Shown here in pieces: positions 52,598 through 61,548 of a DNA stretch of 64,000 nt. The stretch spans positions 62,001 to 126,000 of the forward strand of contig CAYLLN010000001.1 in assembly GCA_964384375.1 (NCBI GenBank), read 5' to 3'. A program made the translations under genes and the position numbers. Under the pieces are notes generated by a model. That model ran no database searches. It saw only the letters and a program-made list of their open reading frames with translations, and was not told the origin of the DNA. Numbering within the stretch: position 1 is the first letter of the stretch; each line of letters opens with the position of its first letter. Source of the DNA: CAYLLN01 sp964384375 (GTDB taxonomy: Bacteria > Planctomycetota > Planctomycetia > Pirellulales > Pirellulaceae).

Positions 52598-52712
52598 GTT
52601 CCCAAGCTCCGCTTGGGAACACAAGTGAGGAAGCTCCGCTTCCCGAACCTAACACTGCGTTGAGCCTGGGAAGCAGAGCTTCCAGACGTTTCATCCCAAG
52701 CAGAGCTTGGGA
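52598..52712. repeat. Cluster of four AAGCTCCGCTT/AAGCAGAGCTT hairpins
   Basis: GTTCCCAAGCTCCGCTTGGGAAC (52598-52620), GGAAGCTCCGCTTCC (52629-52643), GGAAGCAGAGCTTCC (52669-52683) and TCCCAAGCAGAGCTTGGGA (52694-52712). The first and last, and the second and third, are arm-complementary. Located between convergent genes, so it could act as a terminator. I recognise this motif as a common bacterial intergenic repeat. Confidence 0.8.
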
Positions 52713-52734
52713 CGAAGAACCTGACCCAGTCCGG

Positions 52735-53853
52735 TTACTTTGGAGAAAACCGCGCGATCGCCTCGCGATTCAGCGTCACGCCCAGCCCCGGCTCAGTCGG
52801 AATTTGCAGCATCCCTTCTGCGTCGAGCGAGAATGGCTGCTCGATGATCTCTTCGATGTAAGGCACGCCCGTCTGATACTCGACCCATCGCGCGACAGGC
52901 AACGCGGCCACGAGCGCGAGGTCCGCGGCCACGCCGATCGCCGTGTTCCAACCGTGCGGCACGAGCAGCACGCCGTGGTCGAACGCCGCCCAGCCGAGCT
53001 TGCGCGCCTCCGAGAGGCCGCCGCACTTGGTCACGTCCGGCTGGATGATATCGACCGCCCGCTTGTCGATGAGCGGCTGGAACGACTGACGTCGCGTGAG
53101 CACTTCGCCAGTGGCAATGAGCACCGGCGAGTTCGCCTTGAGCTCGGCAAAGCCCTCGAAGTCATCCGGCCGCAGCGCCTCCTCGAACCACGTCACGCCG
53201 TACTCGCCGAGCATCCTGGCCGTTTCGCGAGCCCAGCCCACGTTGTGTGGCCAGAACTGCTCGCTGCCACCCGCATCCACCATCAGTTCCACGTCCGGCC
53301 CGACCGTGTCGCGAGCCGTCTGCATGAGCAGTTCGTCGAGCTTCCGGCTGACGCGACCGAAGGGTCGCCAGCCCATCTTGATGGCCTTGAACCCGCGGGC
53401 GAGCTGTTCCTGCAGCTTCTCGCGGAGTACAGGAGGATCGTCGAACAGAATCGAGGCATACGGCTTGATCCGGTCGCGGTAACAGCCGCCAAGCAGCCGT
53501 GACACGGGCTGGTTCAAGGCCTTGCCACACAAGTCCCACAGGGCGATGTCGATGCCGCTGATCGTATGTTCGACCGAGCCGCCGCGACCGAGCCAGAACA
53601 TGCTCTGACGCAGTTTTTCGCTGACTCGCTCGGGTTCCAGAGCCGACTCGTCCAGTAAATGCTCTTTGAGCAGTTGCAGCGAGCCCTCGACGAGTGCCCG
53701 TGTCGTATAGCAGCTGCCGATGCCGCTGGTTCCCTCGTCGCTTGTCACTTCGACGAGCGTGTTGTACTGCACATTGGGGTCGGTTCCACCGGGCCAGCCG
53801 TGATCGTGTGTGACGCCGCCGAGGGGGATCGTGCGAACGGAAGCGATTTTCAT
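52735..53853 (-). CDS. Mandelate racemase / muconate lactonising enzyme family protein
   Basis: 372 residues of the enolase superfamily. Mg ligands Asp193 (MVDAGG), Glu224 (FEEAL) and Glu250 (TGEVL) are present, together with the Asp273-His300 dyad and Lys159 (KAIKM). The Glu250-Asp273-His300 spacing is the same as in mandelate racemase, so the enzyme likely abstracts an alpha proton from a carboxylate sugar acid or similar. The substrate is unknown. It is of usual length and has no signal peptide. The ATG at 53853 fits the family. Confidence 0.9.
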   Translation of the reverse strand: MKIASVRTIPLGGVTHDHGWPGGTDPNVQYNTLVEVTSDEGTSGIGSCYTTRALVEGSLQLLKEHLLDESALEPERVSEKLRQSMFWLGRGGSVEHTISGIDIALWDLCGKALNQPVSRLLGGCYRDRIKPYASILFDDPPVLREKLQEQLARGFKAIKMGWRPFGRVSRKLDELLMQTARDTVGPDVELMVDAGGSEQFWPHNVGWARETARMLGEYGVTWFEEALRPDDFEGFAELKANSPVLIATGEVLTRRQSFQPLIDKRAVDIIQPDVTKCGGLSEARKLGWAAFDHGVLLVPHGWNTAIGVAADLALVAALPVARWVEYQTGVPYIEEIIEQPFSLDAEGMLQIPTEPGLGVTLNREAIARFSPK

Positions 53854-53969
53854 CGTGATGGTTGCGGTGCGTGCCGGTGCGAATTCTTAGGATTGGCGAA
53901 TGCCCAAGGTTGACGCAACGCAACGGTCGCTGTCAACAGGCGAGTCCGACGACTGGGGCGATCTTCTGC

Positions 53970-55793
53970 CTATCGAGGCTGATTTGCAACTGAAGGGTGT
54001 GCCGCGACCTGGCCATCGCGAGCATGCCCCAAGAGTACCAACCGCTTCCCCTTCAGAAAGAGGTCCGTCTCGGCGAGAACAGCCACGCCGCGCGGCAAAT
54101 GGGAAGTGACTTCGGGAAGCTCGTCGCTCGTTGTAATGACAAAACCTTCGGGATTCCGAGCCAAGTGGTCGGCCACTCGCCAGCCGGCCGATTGCTGCTG
54201 CCGCTCGTCCTCGCGCCACGAGAGTTCCTCGATTGGCCGGCCGGCATAGAAAACCCAGCTTGGTTCGAGAATTTTGTACGCGGCGATTTGCGGGTCGGCG
54301 GATTGCTCCTGAATTGTTCGCAAGATGATGTGGCTAGTCTGGTGCTCGTCGGCTCGCTGAGCGCCGATGGCGAAGAGCATCGTCGAGAAAACCACGGCCG
54401 AACCGGCGAACGTGGCCGCGGCTGCCCGATAGTTGCGGATCATTGCCAGGCCGATGCAAGCGACTCCGCCAGCCAGCGGAGTCAGGCCGATCATGCCTAG
54501 CCACTCTTCGCCGGGGAGATACCGCTCAGCCACTTGCGGAATCGCCGCGGCAAAGACCGCACCGAACAAAGCGAGCACGCCGAACGATACCGGCAGCCAC
54601 CAGCGGGCAATGGCCGCCGCGTCACGACTCCAGCGATCGACGTAGCTCCCCGCCAGCAGCGCCAGCGCGGGATAGCACGGCGTGATGTAGCTGGGCAATT
54701 TTGTCCGGGCGATCGAGAACAGCCCGACGTACACGAGAACCCAGCAGATCGCGAAGATGTAGCCCGCCCCCGCGCCGTCGCGGCGACGCACCTGCGTGGC
54801 GCAATCGAGGGTCAGCGGCATCGCGAAGCAAGTCCACGGGAAAAAGCCGATCAATATCGCCAGCGGATAAAACCAGAGGAATCCGCCGCGGTGCCCTTCC
54901 ATCGCTTCGGTCGCCCGGCGGACGTTGTGTTCCCAGAAGAACCCTTCGAGGAACGCGCCGTCCGTCGCCAGACCCACTGCCCAATACCACGGCAGCGCCA
55001 CGGCCAGGGCCGCGAAGATCGCCGTGAAGGGACGCATGTACCAACAGGTCTTCAGGAAGTGCAGCGGCTCAAACGGCCGCAGAATCCCGAGCAGGAAGTT
55101 GCCCAGATTGAATTGCCGCGGCAAACCATCGGTAGGTAACCGCATGATGAGCAGGAACATGCCGATCACCGCCGTCGGCAGGACAAGTCCGACCGGCCCC
55201 TTCGCGAGCACGGCCAGCCCCATCACGCCGTACATTGCGACGACCGTCGGCCAATGCTGCGGGAAGTAGTGACCCGGTGAGTAAAGCTGTGGCGCCGTAT
55301 CGGGCGGGGCGTTGTCGAACCGCGGGCGGAACGTGCCGCCGACATAGATTGCCGTGGCGAGCGTCGTACAGAAAATGAGGACCGAATCGGGAGTTGCTGC
55401 TCGCCCCGCCACGCCGAACATCAGGCTGCTCGCCAGGGCAATCCCGGCCCACACGCCCGCCATCGGCCCAAACAGCCGCCTGCCAATGAACCATGTGCAG
55501 AGGACTGTGCCAATCGCACACAGGGCACTCGGCAGGCGAGCGGAAAACTCACTCACCCCCAGCACGCTGTACGACGACATGATGCACCAGTAGAGGAGCA
55601 CCGGCTTGTGGGCGCGAAGCTGAGCATTGAACGTCGGCACGACCCAGTCGCCGCTTTGGAGCATCTCGCGGGCACAGCCGGCATTCCGCGGCTCGTCCCG
55701 ATCCCACAGCCGCGGCCCGCCCAGGTTGGTGAGCATGACGATGGCAGCGACAGCGGCGACGAGCGCCATCTGCTGAATGCGAGGTGCGAGCAA
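53970..55793 (-). CDS. ArnT/PMT-like glycosyltransferase (GT39/GT83 type)
   Basis: 607 residues with about 12 membrane helices. The acidic motif near the N-terminus (WDRDEPRNAG) and the second motif AHKPVLLYW belong to the ArnT/PMT-type transferases, which use polyprenyl-phosphate sugars to glycosylate lipids or proteins. A soluble C-terminal part (about 500-607) follows. The TTG at 55793 has AAGGAGG 6 nt upstream, a near-perfect ribosome-binding site, and is preferred over an ATG at 55769 and a much longer reading frame. It is divergent from the ion-channel-like gene. Confidence 0.85.
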   Translation of the reverse strand: MLAPRIQQMALVAAVAAIVMLTNLGGPRLWDRDEPRNAGCAREMLQSGDWVVPTFNAQLRAHKPVLLYWCIMSSYSVLGVSEFSARLPSALCAIGTVLCTWFIGRRLFGPMAGVWAGIALASSLMFGVAGRAATPDSVLIFCTTLATAIYVGGTFRPRFDNAPPDTAPQLYSPGHYFPQHWPTVVAMYGVMGLAVLAKGPVGLVLPTAVIGMFLLIMRLPTDGLPRQFNLGNFLLGILRPFEPLHFLKTCWYMRPFTAIFAALAVALPWYWAVGLATDGAFLEGFFWEHNVRRATEAMEGHRGGFLWFYPLAILIGFFPWTCFAMPLTLDCATQVRRRDGAGAGYIFAICWVLVYVGLFSIARTKLPSYITPCYPALALLAGSYVDRWSRDAAAIARWWLPVSFGVLALFGAVFAAAIPQVAERYLPGEEWLGMIGLTPLAGGVACIGLAMIRNYRAAAATFAGSAVVFSTMLFAIGAQRADEHQTSHIILRTIQEQSADPQIAAYKILEPSWVFYAGRPIEELSWREDERQQQSAGWRVADHLARNPEGFVITTSDELPEVTSHLPRGVAVLAETDLFLKGKRLVLLGHARDGQVAAHPSVANQPR

Positions 55794-56134
55794 GACGATC
55801 CTCCTTGATCTGGAAGCCCGAGGCGTCAGCGAGGGGAGCACGCCAACCCGACGCGCCAGCGAGAAACGAACCGCGAAATCCACGGTTTTTCCCGTCGCGG
55901 AGTCTATCTGCACCCCGCCAACCCACCAATGGCAATTTGGGTAATTTGGTTCGCGGACTTGGTCCAATGACGGCAGCGGAAATTGCCGCGCTCCCTGCCG
56001 GCCACTCCGAGAAACTGCATGAAATGCATTCCGTCGGACGCTGGTGCTCCGCACGACCGACTCCACCAAGCAAGCAGCAACAACTCTTCCCACTTTCTTC
56101 ACGCGATCTTCGCCGCCGTCGGCTGTTTGGACGC

Positions 56135-56938
56135 ATGGTCCTTCGCCAGCACATCATCAGCCACATTCGCGGCAATCCCAACCGCCTTGCCGCTTGGCTC
56201 TTCGACGTGCGTGGCATCACCGGCGAGGAATTCCCGATCCAATTGCAGGGAAAGCCGTGGAGCCTCGTCCTGTTGGTGATTGGATTGGCGTTCTGGATTC
56301 TGCGGCGTCTCTCGCCGCGCGAATGGCTCGCGCATCTGCTCTTCGAGGCCGACTCGTTCGACGGCGAAACACACCGCTGGACTCGCGGCACTCCCAGTGC
56401 ATTCGGCGATCTCTACGCGATTGCCACTTTCGCTTTCAGCCTGACCCTGTTTGCCTGGCTCGACGTGCGGCTCTGGCCGCTTCTGCTCGTGTGGACGGTG
56501 CTCGTCGTGCAAGAGACGCTGTATCAGGCGTTCTGGCGATATGTCGTCCGCATCGTGCCGGCCGTTCCCGCGAGCAAATCGATCGGCCCGTCGCTCGACG
56601 GGGCGATTGCCGCCCAGCAGCACGTCCGACTGCTCGGCCTGGCCGTGCTCGCGCTGGCGCAAATCACGTGGCTCTTTGCGATCGTCTATTACCTCCAGTT
56701 CGGCGACGAAAAGCAGATCGAAGGCTCCCTCGTCACGCTCGCCGACGCCCTCTACTTCAGCAGTGGCATCACTTGCTTCTTCGGCATGGGAAAGTTGCAG
56801 CCGATGCTCGACACGGTTCTCCTCAAGTACGTCATCGCCCTGCACTTGGCGTGCTCGGGACTGATCCTGATCGCCGCCCTCTCCCACGGAACCGCCGCCC
56901 TCGCCACCGCCCGCGAGCCGTATCTGGACAACGGCTAG
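56135..56938 (+). CDS. Ion-channel-like multi-pass membrane protein
   Basis: 267 residues with about five hydrophobic segments (about 38-60, 90-128, 165-190 and 205-245). The C-terminal block ALYFSSGITCFFGMGKLQPM, followed by a helix, has the shape of the pore loop and last helix of two-helix ion channels, but the potassium filter TVGYG is absent. Other starts upstream are possible (up to 55967); the ATG at 56135 begins protein-like sequence. No operon partner. Confidence 0.6.
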   Translation: MVLRQHIISHIRGNPNRLAAWLFDVRGITGEEFPIQLQGKPWSLVLLVIGLAFWILRRLSPREWLAHLLFEADSFDGETHRWTRGTPSAFGDLYAIATFAFSLTLFAWLDVRLWPLLLVWTVLVVQETLYQAFWRYVVRIVPAVPASKSIGPSLDGAIAAQQHVRLLGLAVLALAQITWLFAIVYYLQFGDEKQIEGSLVTLADALYFSSGITCFFGMGKLQPMLDTVLLKYVIALHLACSGLILIAALSHGTAALATAREPYLDNG

Positions 56939-57613
56939 GCATTAGCAAGGCAGTCTTGGCCCCAGCCTTTTCGGAGGGTGTGTTCCTGCCTCGTCACCGT
57001 GCTTGAACAGGGCCATGCAGCAGTTCCAGCATTCATATGATTGGAGCGGAATTCATCGCGCCCCGCGATATGAATCGTCGCAAGCCCTTGCCACCGCGAG
57101 CCTTCGCAATTCACCTCGGCGACGCGAGTATGACTTTTATTCCTCCTCGCTCAACCCGGCCACGCGATCTGAACACTCCATAACCAGGTGGTGTATTCCT
57201 GGACGCATTTTGCGCTGTCGCTAGTCAACCGGGTTGTCAAAGAACGAACGTCGCCGGGGCTCAATCGCACAGCGAAATCGCCCACAAGCGCACCGTGAGC
57301 GTGCCATTCTGACAGTCGCCACGCGGTGTGTACAAATGCTGCAATTGGCGTGCCAAGCCGTGGGGCAGGCGTCCCGCCTCCCCTCTCCCAAAGCCGTGAC
57401 CAGTGGTCGCGTTGTACCCGCCCTCAACCGGGACCAAACCTGCGGCCCGACGCAAAGTAGTCCCCTCACGCCCGTGAGGGACGGATCGGTGGCAACGGCC
57501 TCAGTCTTCGGCGAGTGTATTTGCTGCTCGGCGTCCTATCCTTCCCAGGCCCCGACGGAGCAGTCGGGCCAACACCCGTCCGACTGGGCTGACCGGACCA
57601 CATTCAGCCCACC
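56939..57613. other. Long intergenic region
   Basis: About 675 bp between convergent genes with no convincing gene. It contains a partial copy of the CCGTGACCAGTGGTCGCG hairpin repeat (57391-57411) and a small CCTCACG-ccCGTGAGG hairpin (57463-57478). Confidence 0.55.
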
Positions 57614-59083
57614 CTACGATTCCAACGCTGCTGCCATTTCTGCTGCCGATGCGAAGCGTTCCGCAGGTATCTTCGCGAGCGCCCGGCGGCAGACGGAGGC
57701 GAGCTGGGGGCTGAGTGTGGCGTTGTCGGCGCTGCTGAACGCGACCGGTTTGCCGGAGACGACTTGCGCGAGAACATCCGGCACATTTTCGCCCGTGTGT
57801 GGCGGGCGACCGAGAATCAAACTGTAGAGCACCGCACCGAGGCCCCACACGTCGGTGCGCGGCGAAATCTCGCCCCAGCACCGATCGACCTGCTCGGGGG
57901 CCATAAACGCCGGCGTGCCAGCAACGGCATGCAGCGAGCGAGCGTCGGCGACGTGAACCGCCAGGCCAAAGTCGGTCACAAGCACGTTTCCCGCCCGATC
58001 GAGCATGAGATTGCTCGGCTTCAGGTCGCAATGCACGATGCCGTGCTCGTGGGCAAAGTGAACCGTGCGCGCCGCGGCAGCAAGCCAACTCGCCGCTTCG
58101 CTCGGCTGGATCGAGCGGCTGCTTTGCAGGTGTGCCAGGTCGTGTCCGTCGATCAATTCCATCACCAGAAACAGTCCGCCTCCGGGCGTGCCGCCGATGC
58201 CGTGAATGGGGACGATTCCGGGATGGGCGAGCGACCGCACTAGTTCGACCTCGCGCAGGAACTGATCGGCGACGTGCGGCAGATCGACGAGCGATTTCTT
58301 GAGAAATTTCACCGCGACGAACCGATTGTCCGCGTGACGCCGCGCGCGATACACCTTGCCGGTCGCGCCGGCACCAATTTGCCCCAGGAGTGTGAAGTCG
58401 GACCACTTGAGTTCGCCGACGATGCGCTTCCGCGTCGTCGGGGTCTTGTTGTGCTTGCTGGCCTCGTCGTTCGATGCGGTTGAACTCGATAACTCCATTC
58501 CCCCTTGCCGCAGCAGGAACTCGCGTGCCAGGGCGAGTGCTCGCCGCACCGTTCGCTCCGAGCAACCCAGCCGCTGGGCGATCTCTCGCTGCTCGTATCC
58601 TTGCAGCCGCAGCTCGACGATCGAGCGCGAAGCGACGGGCAGTTCGGCCAAGAGAGCTTCGAGTTGCTCGCAGGCAACTGCCGCTTGTTCTGGGGTCGGT
58701 TCACGAGCGAGAAAGGCGCTGTTGTCGGTGGCAGACGCGAGCTTTTCGCGATCGACCGACCGCCGAGCCGCACTGTGCCGCTCAGCCAGGCGATACAGCT
58801 TGTGCAGCGTCACCTCGACAAGCAGCCGCCACAGATCCCCCTCGCGCTCCCAGGTAAACCGCCCCTCGCGAGCGGCGCAGAAGAAGCTGCGATAAGCCGA
58901 CTGCACGATGTCCTCGGGATCAACCCGCGTTGCCATCCGCGCGGCCAGGCGGCTTTGGGCCAGTCGCACCAGCCGCTCGCCGTAGCGGGCAAAGACCGCG
59001 GCGGCTGCCGCTTCGTCCCCCGTCTGACAACCGGCCAACAGTTCGGCGGAATTCTGCTCGCTCGCAGGAAGCATGGGAGTCAC
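57614..59083 (-). CDS. ECF sigma factor fused to a Ser/Thr protein kinase
   Basis: 489 residues in one uninterrupted frame. Residues about 10-195 are an ECF sigma factor: region 2 (DPEDIVQSAYRSFF, 55-68) and region 4 with helix-turn-helix (QREIAQRLGCSERTVRRAL, about 165-183). After a short polar linker a Hanks-type kinase (about 227-489) follows, with Gly loop GQIGAGATGKVY (235-246), Lys259, catalytic loop HCDLKPSN (Asp353), DFG (371-373) and APE (395-397). Cys352 replaces the Arg of HRD. No membrane helix or extra sensor domain is seen. The likely role is kinase-gated promoter recognition in the cytoplasm. Monocistronic. The start could also be ATG 59071. Confidence 0.9.
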   Translation of the reverse strand: MTPMLPASEQNSAELLAGCQTGDEAAAAAVFARYGERLVRLAQSRLAARMATRVDPEDIVQSAYRSFFCAAREGRFTWEREGDLWRLLVEVTLHKLYRLAERHSAARRSVDREKLASATDNSAFLAREPTPEQAAVACEQLEALLAELPVASRSIVELRLQGYEQREIAQRLGCSERTVRRALALAREFLLRQGGMELSSSTASNDEASKHNKTPTTRKRIVGELKWSDFTLLGQIGAGATGKVYRARRHADNRFVAVKFLKKSLVDLPHVADQFLREVELVRSLAHPGIVPIHGIGGTPGGGLFLVMELIDGHDLAHLQSSRSIQPSEAASWLAAAARTVHFAHEHGIVHCDLKPSNLMLDRAGNVLVTDFGLAVHVADARSLHAVAGTPAFMAPEQVDRCWGEISPRTDVWGLGAVLYSLILGRPPHTGENVPDVLAQVVSGKPVAFSSADNATLSPQLASVCRRALAKIPAERFASAAEMAAALES

Positions 59084-59193
59084 CTGCCCAAGTCTATGCG
59101 GCGACGCGACTTGCGGCCAACGGAATTCCGTGTCCGCTCGCGGCGACGAATCCGCATGTACTGGGTGAAGGGACTTTGCCCCAGGAGGACATC

Positions 59194-59475
59194 ATGGCCC
59201 ACGTCGTCACCAGCCCGTGTTTTGGCTGCAAGTACACCGACTGCGTTGTCGTTTGCCCGGTCGATTCGTTCCGCGAGGGAGACCAGATGCTCTACATCGA
59301 CCCAGAGTCGTGCATCGACTGCGGTGCGTGCGAGCCGGAGTGCCCGGTCTCGGCCATCTTCTATGAAGACGATGTGCCGGAGTCCGACCGGCCGTTTATC
59401 GAACTCAATGCCGAAATGGCGAAGGTCAGTCCGCCGATTGTTGAGAAGCGGACGCCGCTGGTGGCGCGGAACTGA
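59194..59475 (+). CDS. fdxA: 7Fe ferredoxin (3Fe-4S/4Fe-4S)
   Basis: 93 residues with the FdxA pattern: CFGCKYTDCVVVCP (Cys9, 12, 17, 21) and CIDCGACEPECP (Cys39, 42, 45, 49). One [3Fe-4S] and one [4Fe-4S] cluster are expected. The acidic C-terminal tail is typical. A soluble electron carrier; its redox partner is unknown. AGGAGG lies 5 nt before the ATG. Divergent from the sigma/kinase fusion. Confidence 0.92.
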   Translation: MAHVVTSPCFGCKYTDCVVVCPVDSFREGDQMLYIDPESCIDCGACEPECPVSAIFYEDDVPESDRPFIELNAEMAKVSPPIVEKRTPLVARN

Positions 59476-59581
59476 TGGCTGGGTTGGCGAATCTGTAGAG
59501 TGGGCTCCGCCCACCACTGAACACAGCACGAGATCGTGGTGGGCGCAGCCCACCCTACCGCTTACCGCTGCGCGGGGTCGG

Positions 59582-60358
59582 TTAGTTGTCCCCGTCGTTG
59601 TTTCTGCGACGACCACGCCGGTCGCCTCCGTCAACGACGCCGGGATTGAACGGCCCGAGTTGTGCCAAATCGAACGGCTTCCCCTTGAGGGCCGCGAATT
59701 TTTCCTTCTGGTCGGCGTCTAGCACGTCAGTCGCCTTGGCTAGCATTGCAACGCGGATTTCCTGGACTTTTGCCAGGGTTTCCTGGGGAGTTCCGTTGCG
59801 TTGCGCTCCTTGCCGGAACGGGTTAAGGTCCGAGATTGACTTGTTCCCTTCGGCACGGATATCGACAATCTTCTTCTGTTGCTCGTCCGACAGGCCAAGT
59901 CCCTTCACGACGTCGGCATGGGTCAGAGCGGCTACGCCGTCGGCCTGAACCTTGATCTCCTTGATTCGCGCAAATTGCTCGGCTGTCAGCGCCTCTTCCA
60001 ACTTTGGCTCGAGTTTTTCGGCTACCTTCTCGGTGATTTCAGCAGCCTTCGCCAATCGCTCACGTATCTTCGCACTGCCTTCGGTTTGCGGCAGATCGCG
60101 CAACTGTTCAATACCGAGCCCAATGGATTCATATTCTGACCGCATCGCGTTGGTGAACTCTTCAGCAATTGCCTGCACCTTGCTGGGATCGGCGAGGCCG
60201 ATCTCCTTCTGAACGGCTTTGTTCCGGACAAGCGTGAAAAGCGTCGGGGCCCGTCCCAACACGCCGCCATCGGGCCCCTGCTGTTGAGCCTGTGCCGTAC
60301 CAGCCAGCGACACCGCGAGCAATCCCAGCGTCATGCCCGACAAGCATTTGCGAATCAT
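59582..60358 (-). CDS. Secreted helical protein, paralogue A
   Basis: 258 residues: signal peptide (1-25, ending AQAQQQ), then almost entirely amphipathic helix with the motifs FTLVRNKAVQKEIGL, KLEPKLEEALTAEQFARIKEI, GLGLSDEQQKKI and KATDVLDADQKEKFAALKGKPFD, and an Arg/Asn/Asp-rich tail. The LTAEQ/LSDEQ units recall Spy/CpxP-like (LTXXQ) periplasmic proteins, but this is only a resemblance. AAGGAGT lies 6 nt before the ATG. It shares its whole design with the gene at 60541. Confidence 0.85.
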   Translation of the reverse strand: MIRKCLSGMTLGLLAVSLAGTAQAQQQGPDGGVLGRAPTLFTLVRNKAVQKEIGLADPSKVQAIAEEFTNAMRSEYESIGLGIEQLRDLPQTEGSAKIRERLAKAAEITEKVAEKLEPKLEEALTAEQFARIKEIKVQADGVAALTHADVVKGLGLSDEQQKKIVDIRAEGNKSISDLNPFRQGAQRNGTPQETLAKVQEIRVAMLAKATDVLDADQKEKFAALKGKPFDLAQLGPFNPGVVDGGDRRGRRRNNDGDN

Positions 60359-60444
60359 GCCCGACTCCTTGCGATGTGACCGAGTGTTGAAATTCGCCCA
60401 GATTGCGCCCTGTAGATTAGCACAGCACAACCTACGACTTCTAC

Positions 60445-60476
60445 AAAAAAAGATCCCGGCCTGACGACCGGGATCT
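60445..60476 (-). terminator. Rho-independent terminator of paralogue B
   Basis: On the - strand GATCCCGG-tcgtcagg-CCGGGATC is followed by seven T. It lies 65 bp after the stop of the upstream paralogue and separates the two tandem genes. Confidence 0.9.
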
Positions 60477-60503
60477 TCGAGGTTGTTTGGATCAACGGAC
60501 GAT

Positions 60504-60530
60504 GACCGAACTCTCACGAGTTCAGCTACC
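60504..60530. repeat. Palindromic repeat, second copy of the 125-147 element
   Basis: GAACTCTCACGAGTTCAGCTACC (60508-60530) is identical to 125-147. It lies between the terminator and the stop of paralogue B. Confidence 0.75.
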
Positions 60531-60540
60531 GCAGCGAGGG

Positions 60541-61317
60541 TTAGTTGTTCCCGTCGTTGTTGCCGCGACGGCCACGCTGGCCGCCGGGGCCGCCACGGCC
60601 ACCGCCGAGCTGGGCGACGTCAAACGGCTTCCCCTTCAGGGCCGAGAACTTTTCCTTCTGGCCGGCGTCGAGCACGTCGGTCGCCTTGGTCAGAGTCGCC
60701 GCAGCGGCTTCGCGGACCTTCGTCATCACTTCCTGGAAATTTCCGCCGCCGCCACGAGCCGAGGCCATCATCTCCTGCCGGGCCTTGTCGGCTTCGGCGC
60801 GAATGTCGGCGATCTTCTTCTGCTGTTCTTCCGACAGGCCGAGTTCCTTCACAACGGCGGCATCGGAGAGCGCGTTAATGCCGGCGGCTTGAATCTTGAT
60901 CTCGTTCAGGCGGGCGAGCTGTTCGGCCGTAAGAGCTTCCTTCAGCTTCGGTTCGAGCTTCTCGGTCACCTTCTTCGTGACTTCCGCCGACTTCGTCTGG
61001 AATTCACGCATCTTGGCGGCACGCTCGGCTTCCGGCAGGTCGCGCAGACCCTGGAAGCTCAAGCCGGACGACTCCATCTCCGAGCGGATCGACGAATTGA
61101 ATTCTTCGGCGATTTCCCGCACCTTGGCGGCGTCGGTCAGGCCGATGTCCTTCTGCACGGCTTCGTTGCGAACCAGCGAGAAGATCGTCTGCTCCTGCTG
61201 ACCGAAACCGAACCCGCCGCGACCGCGTCCACGACCTTCTTGCTGGGCGCTTGCTGGGCCAACGAGGACCGCGGCAGCCAACCCGAACACCAATGCTGTC
61301 AACCAGTTACGACTCAT
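60541..61317 (-). CDS. Secreted helical protein, paralogue B
   Basis: 258 residues, the same length as its neighbour. Signal peptide (1-25, GPASAQ), a Gly/Arg-rich start (GRGRGRGGFGFG), then the same helical core (FSLVRNEAVQKDIGL, KLEPKLKEALTAEQLARLNEI, GLSEEQQKKIADI, KATDVLDAGQKEKFSALKGKPFD). An RG-rich tail ends the protein. Tandem duplication with divergence is clear. Function unknown; a periplasmic helical, possibly stress or mineral/protein-binding role is only a guess. Confidence 0.85.
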   Translation of the reverse strand: MSRNWLTALVFGLAAAVLVGPASAQQEGRGRGRGGFGFGQQEQTIFSLVRNEAVQKDIGLTDAAKVREIAEEFNSSIRSEMESSGLSFQGLRDLPEAERAAKMREFQTKSAEVTKKVTEKLEPKLKEALTAEQLARLNEIKIQAAGINALSDAAVVKELGLSEEQQKKIADIRAEADKARQEMMASARGGGGNFQEVMTKVREAAAATLTKATDVLDAGQKEKFSALKGKPFDVAQLGGGRGGPGGQRGRRGNNDGNN

Positions 61318-61548
61318 GACTCAATCCCCATGTACGTGTGTGTGTGAAACTCGCCCCAGAGCGGAAAATCGAAGTTCGCCAGCCCTGCCGTGGGCATACC
61401 CCGACCGCCACGTGCCTCCGCAACAGGCCATTCAACCGGCAGCCGGCGGGAAGGTTTCGGTGATTCCGCTCACCAGAGTTGCAAATAGATAATCAACTTG
61501 CACTTCTGGCCAGCGTGTCGAGATGAATGCCAGTGCCCGGCTGGCCTG

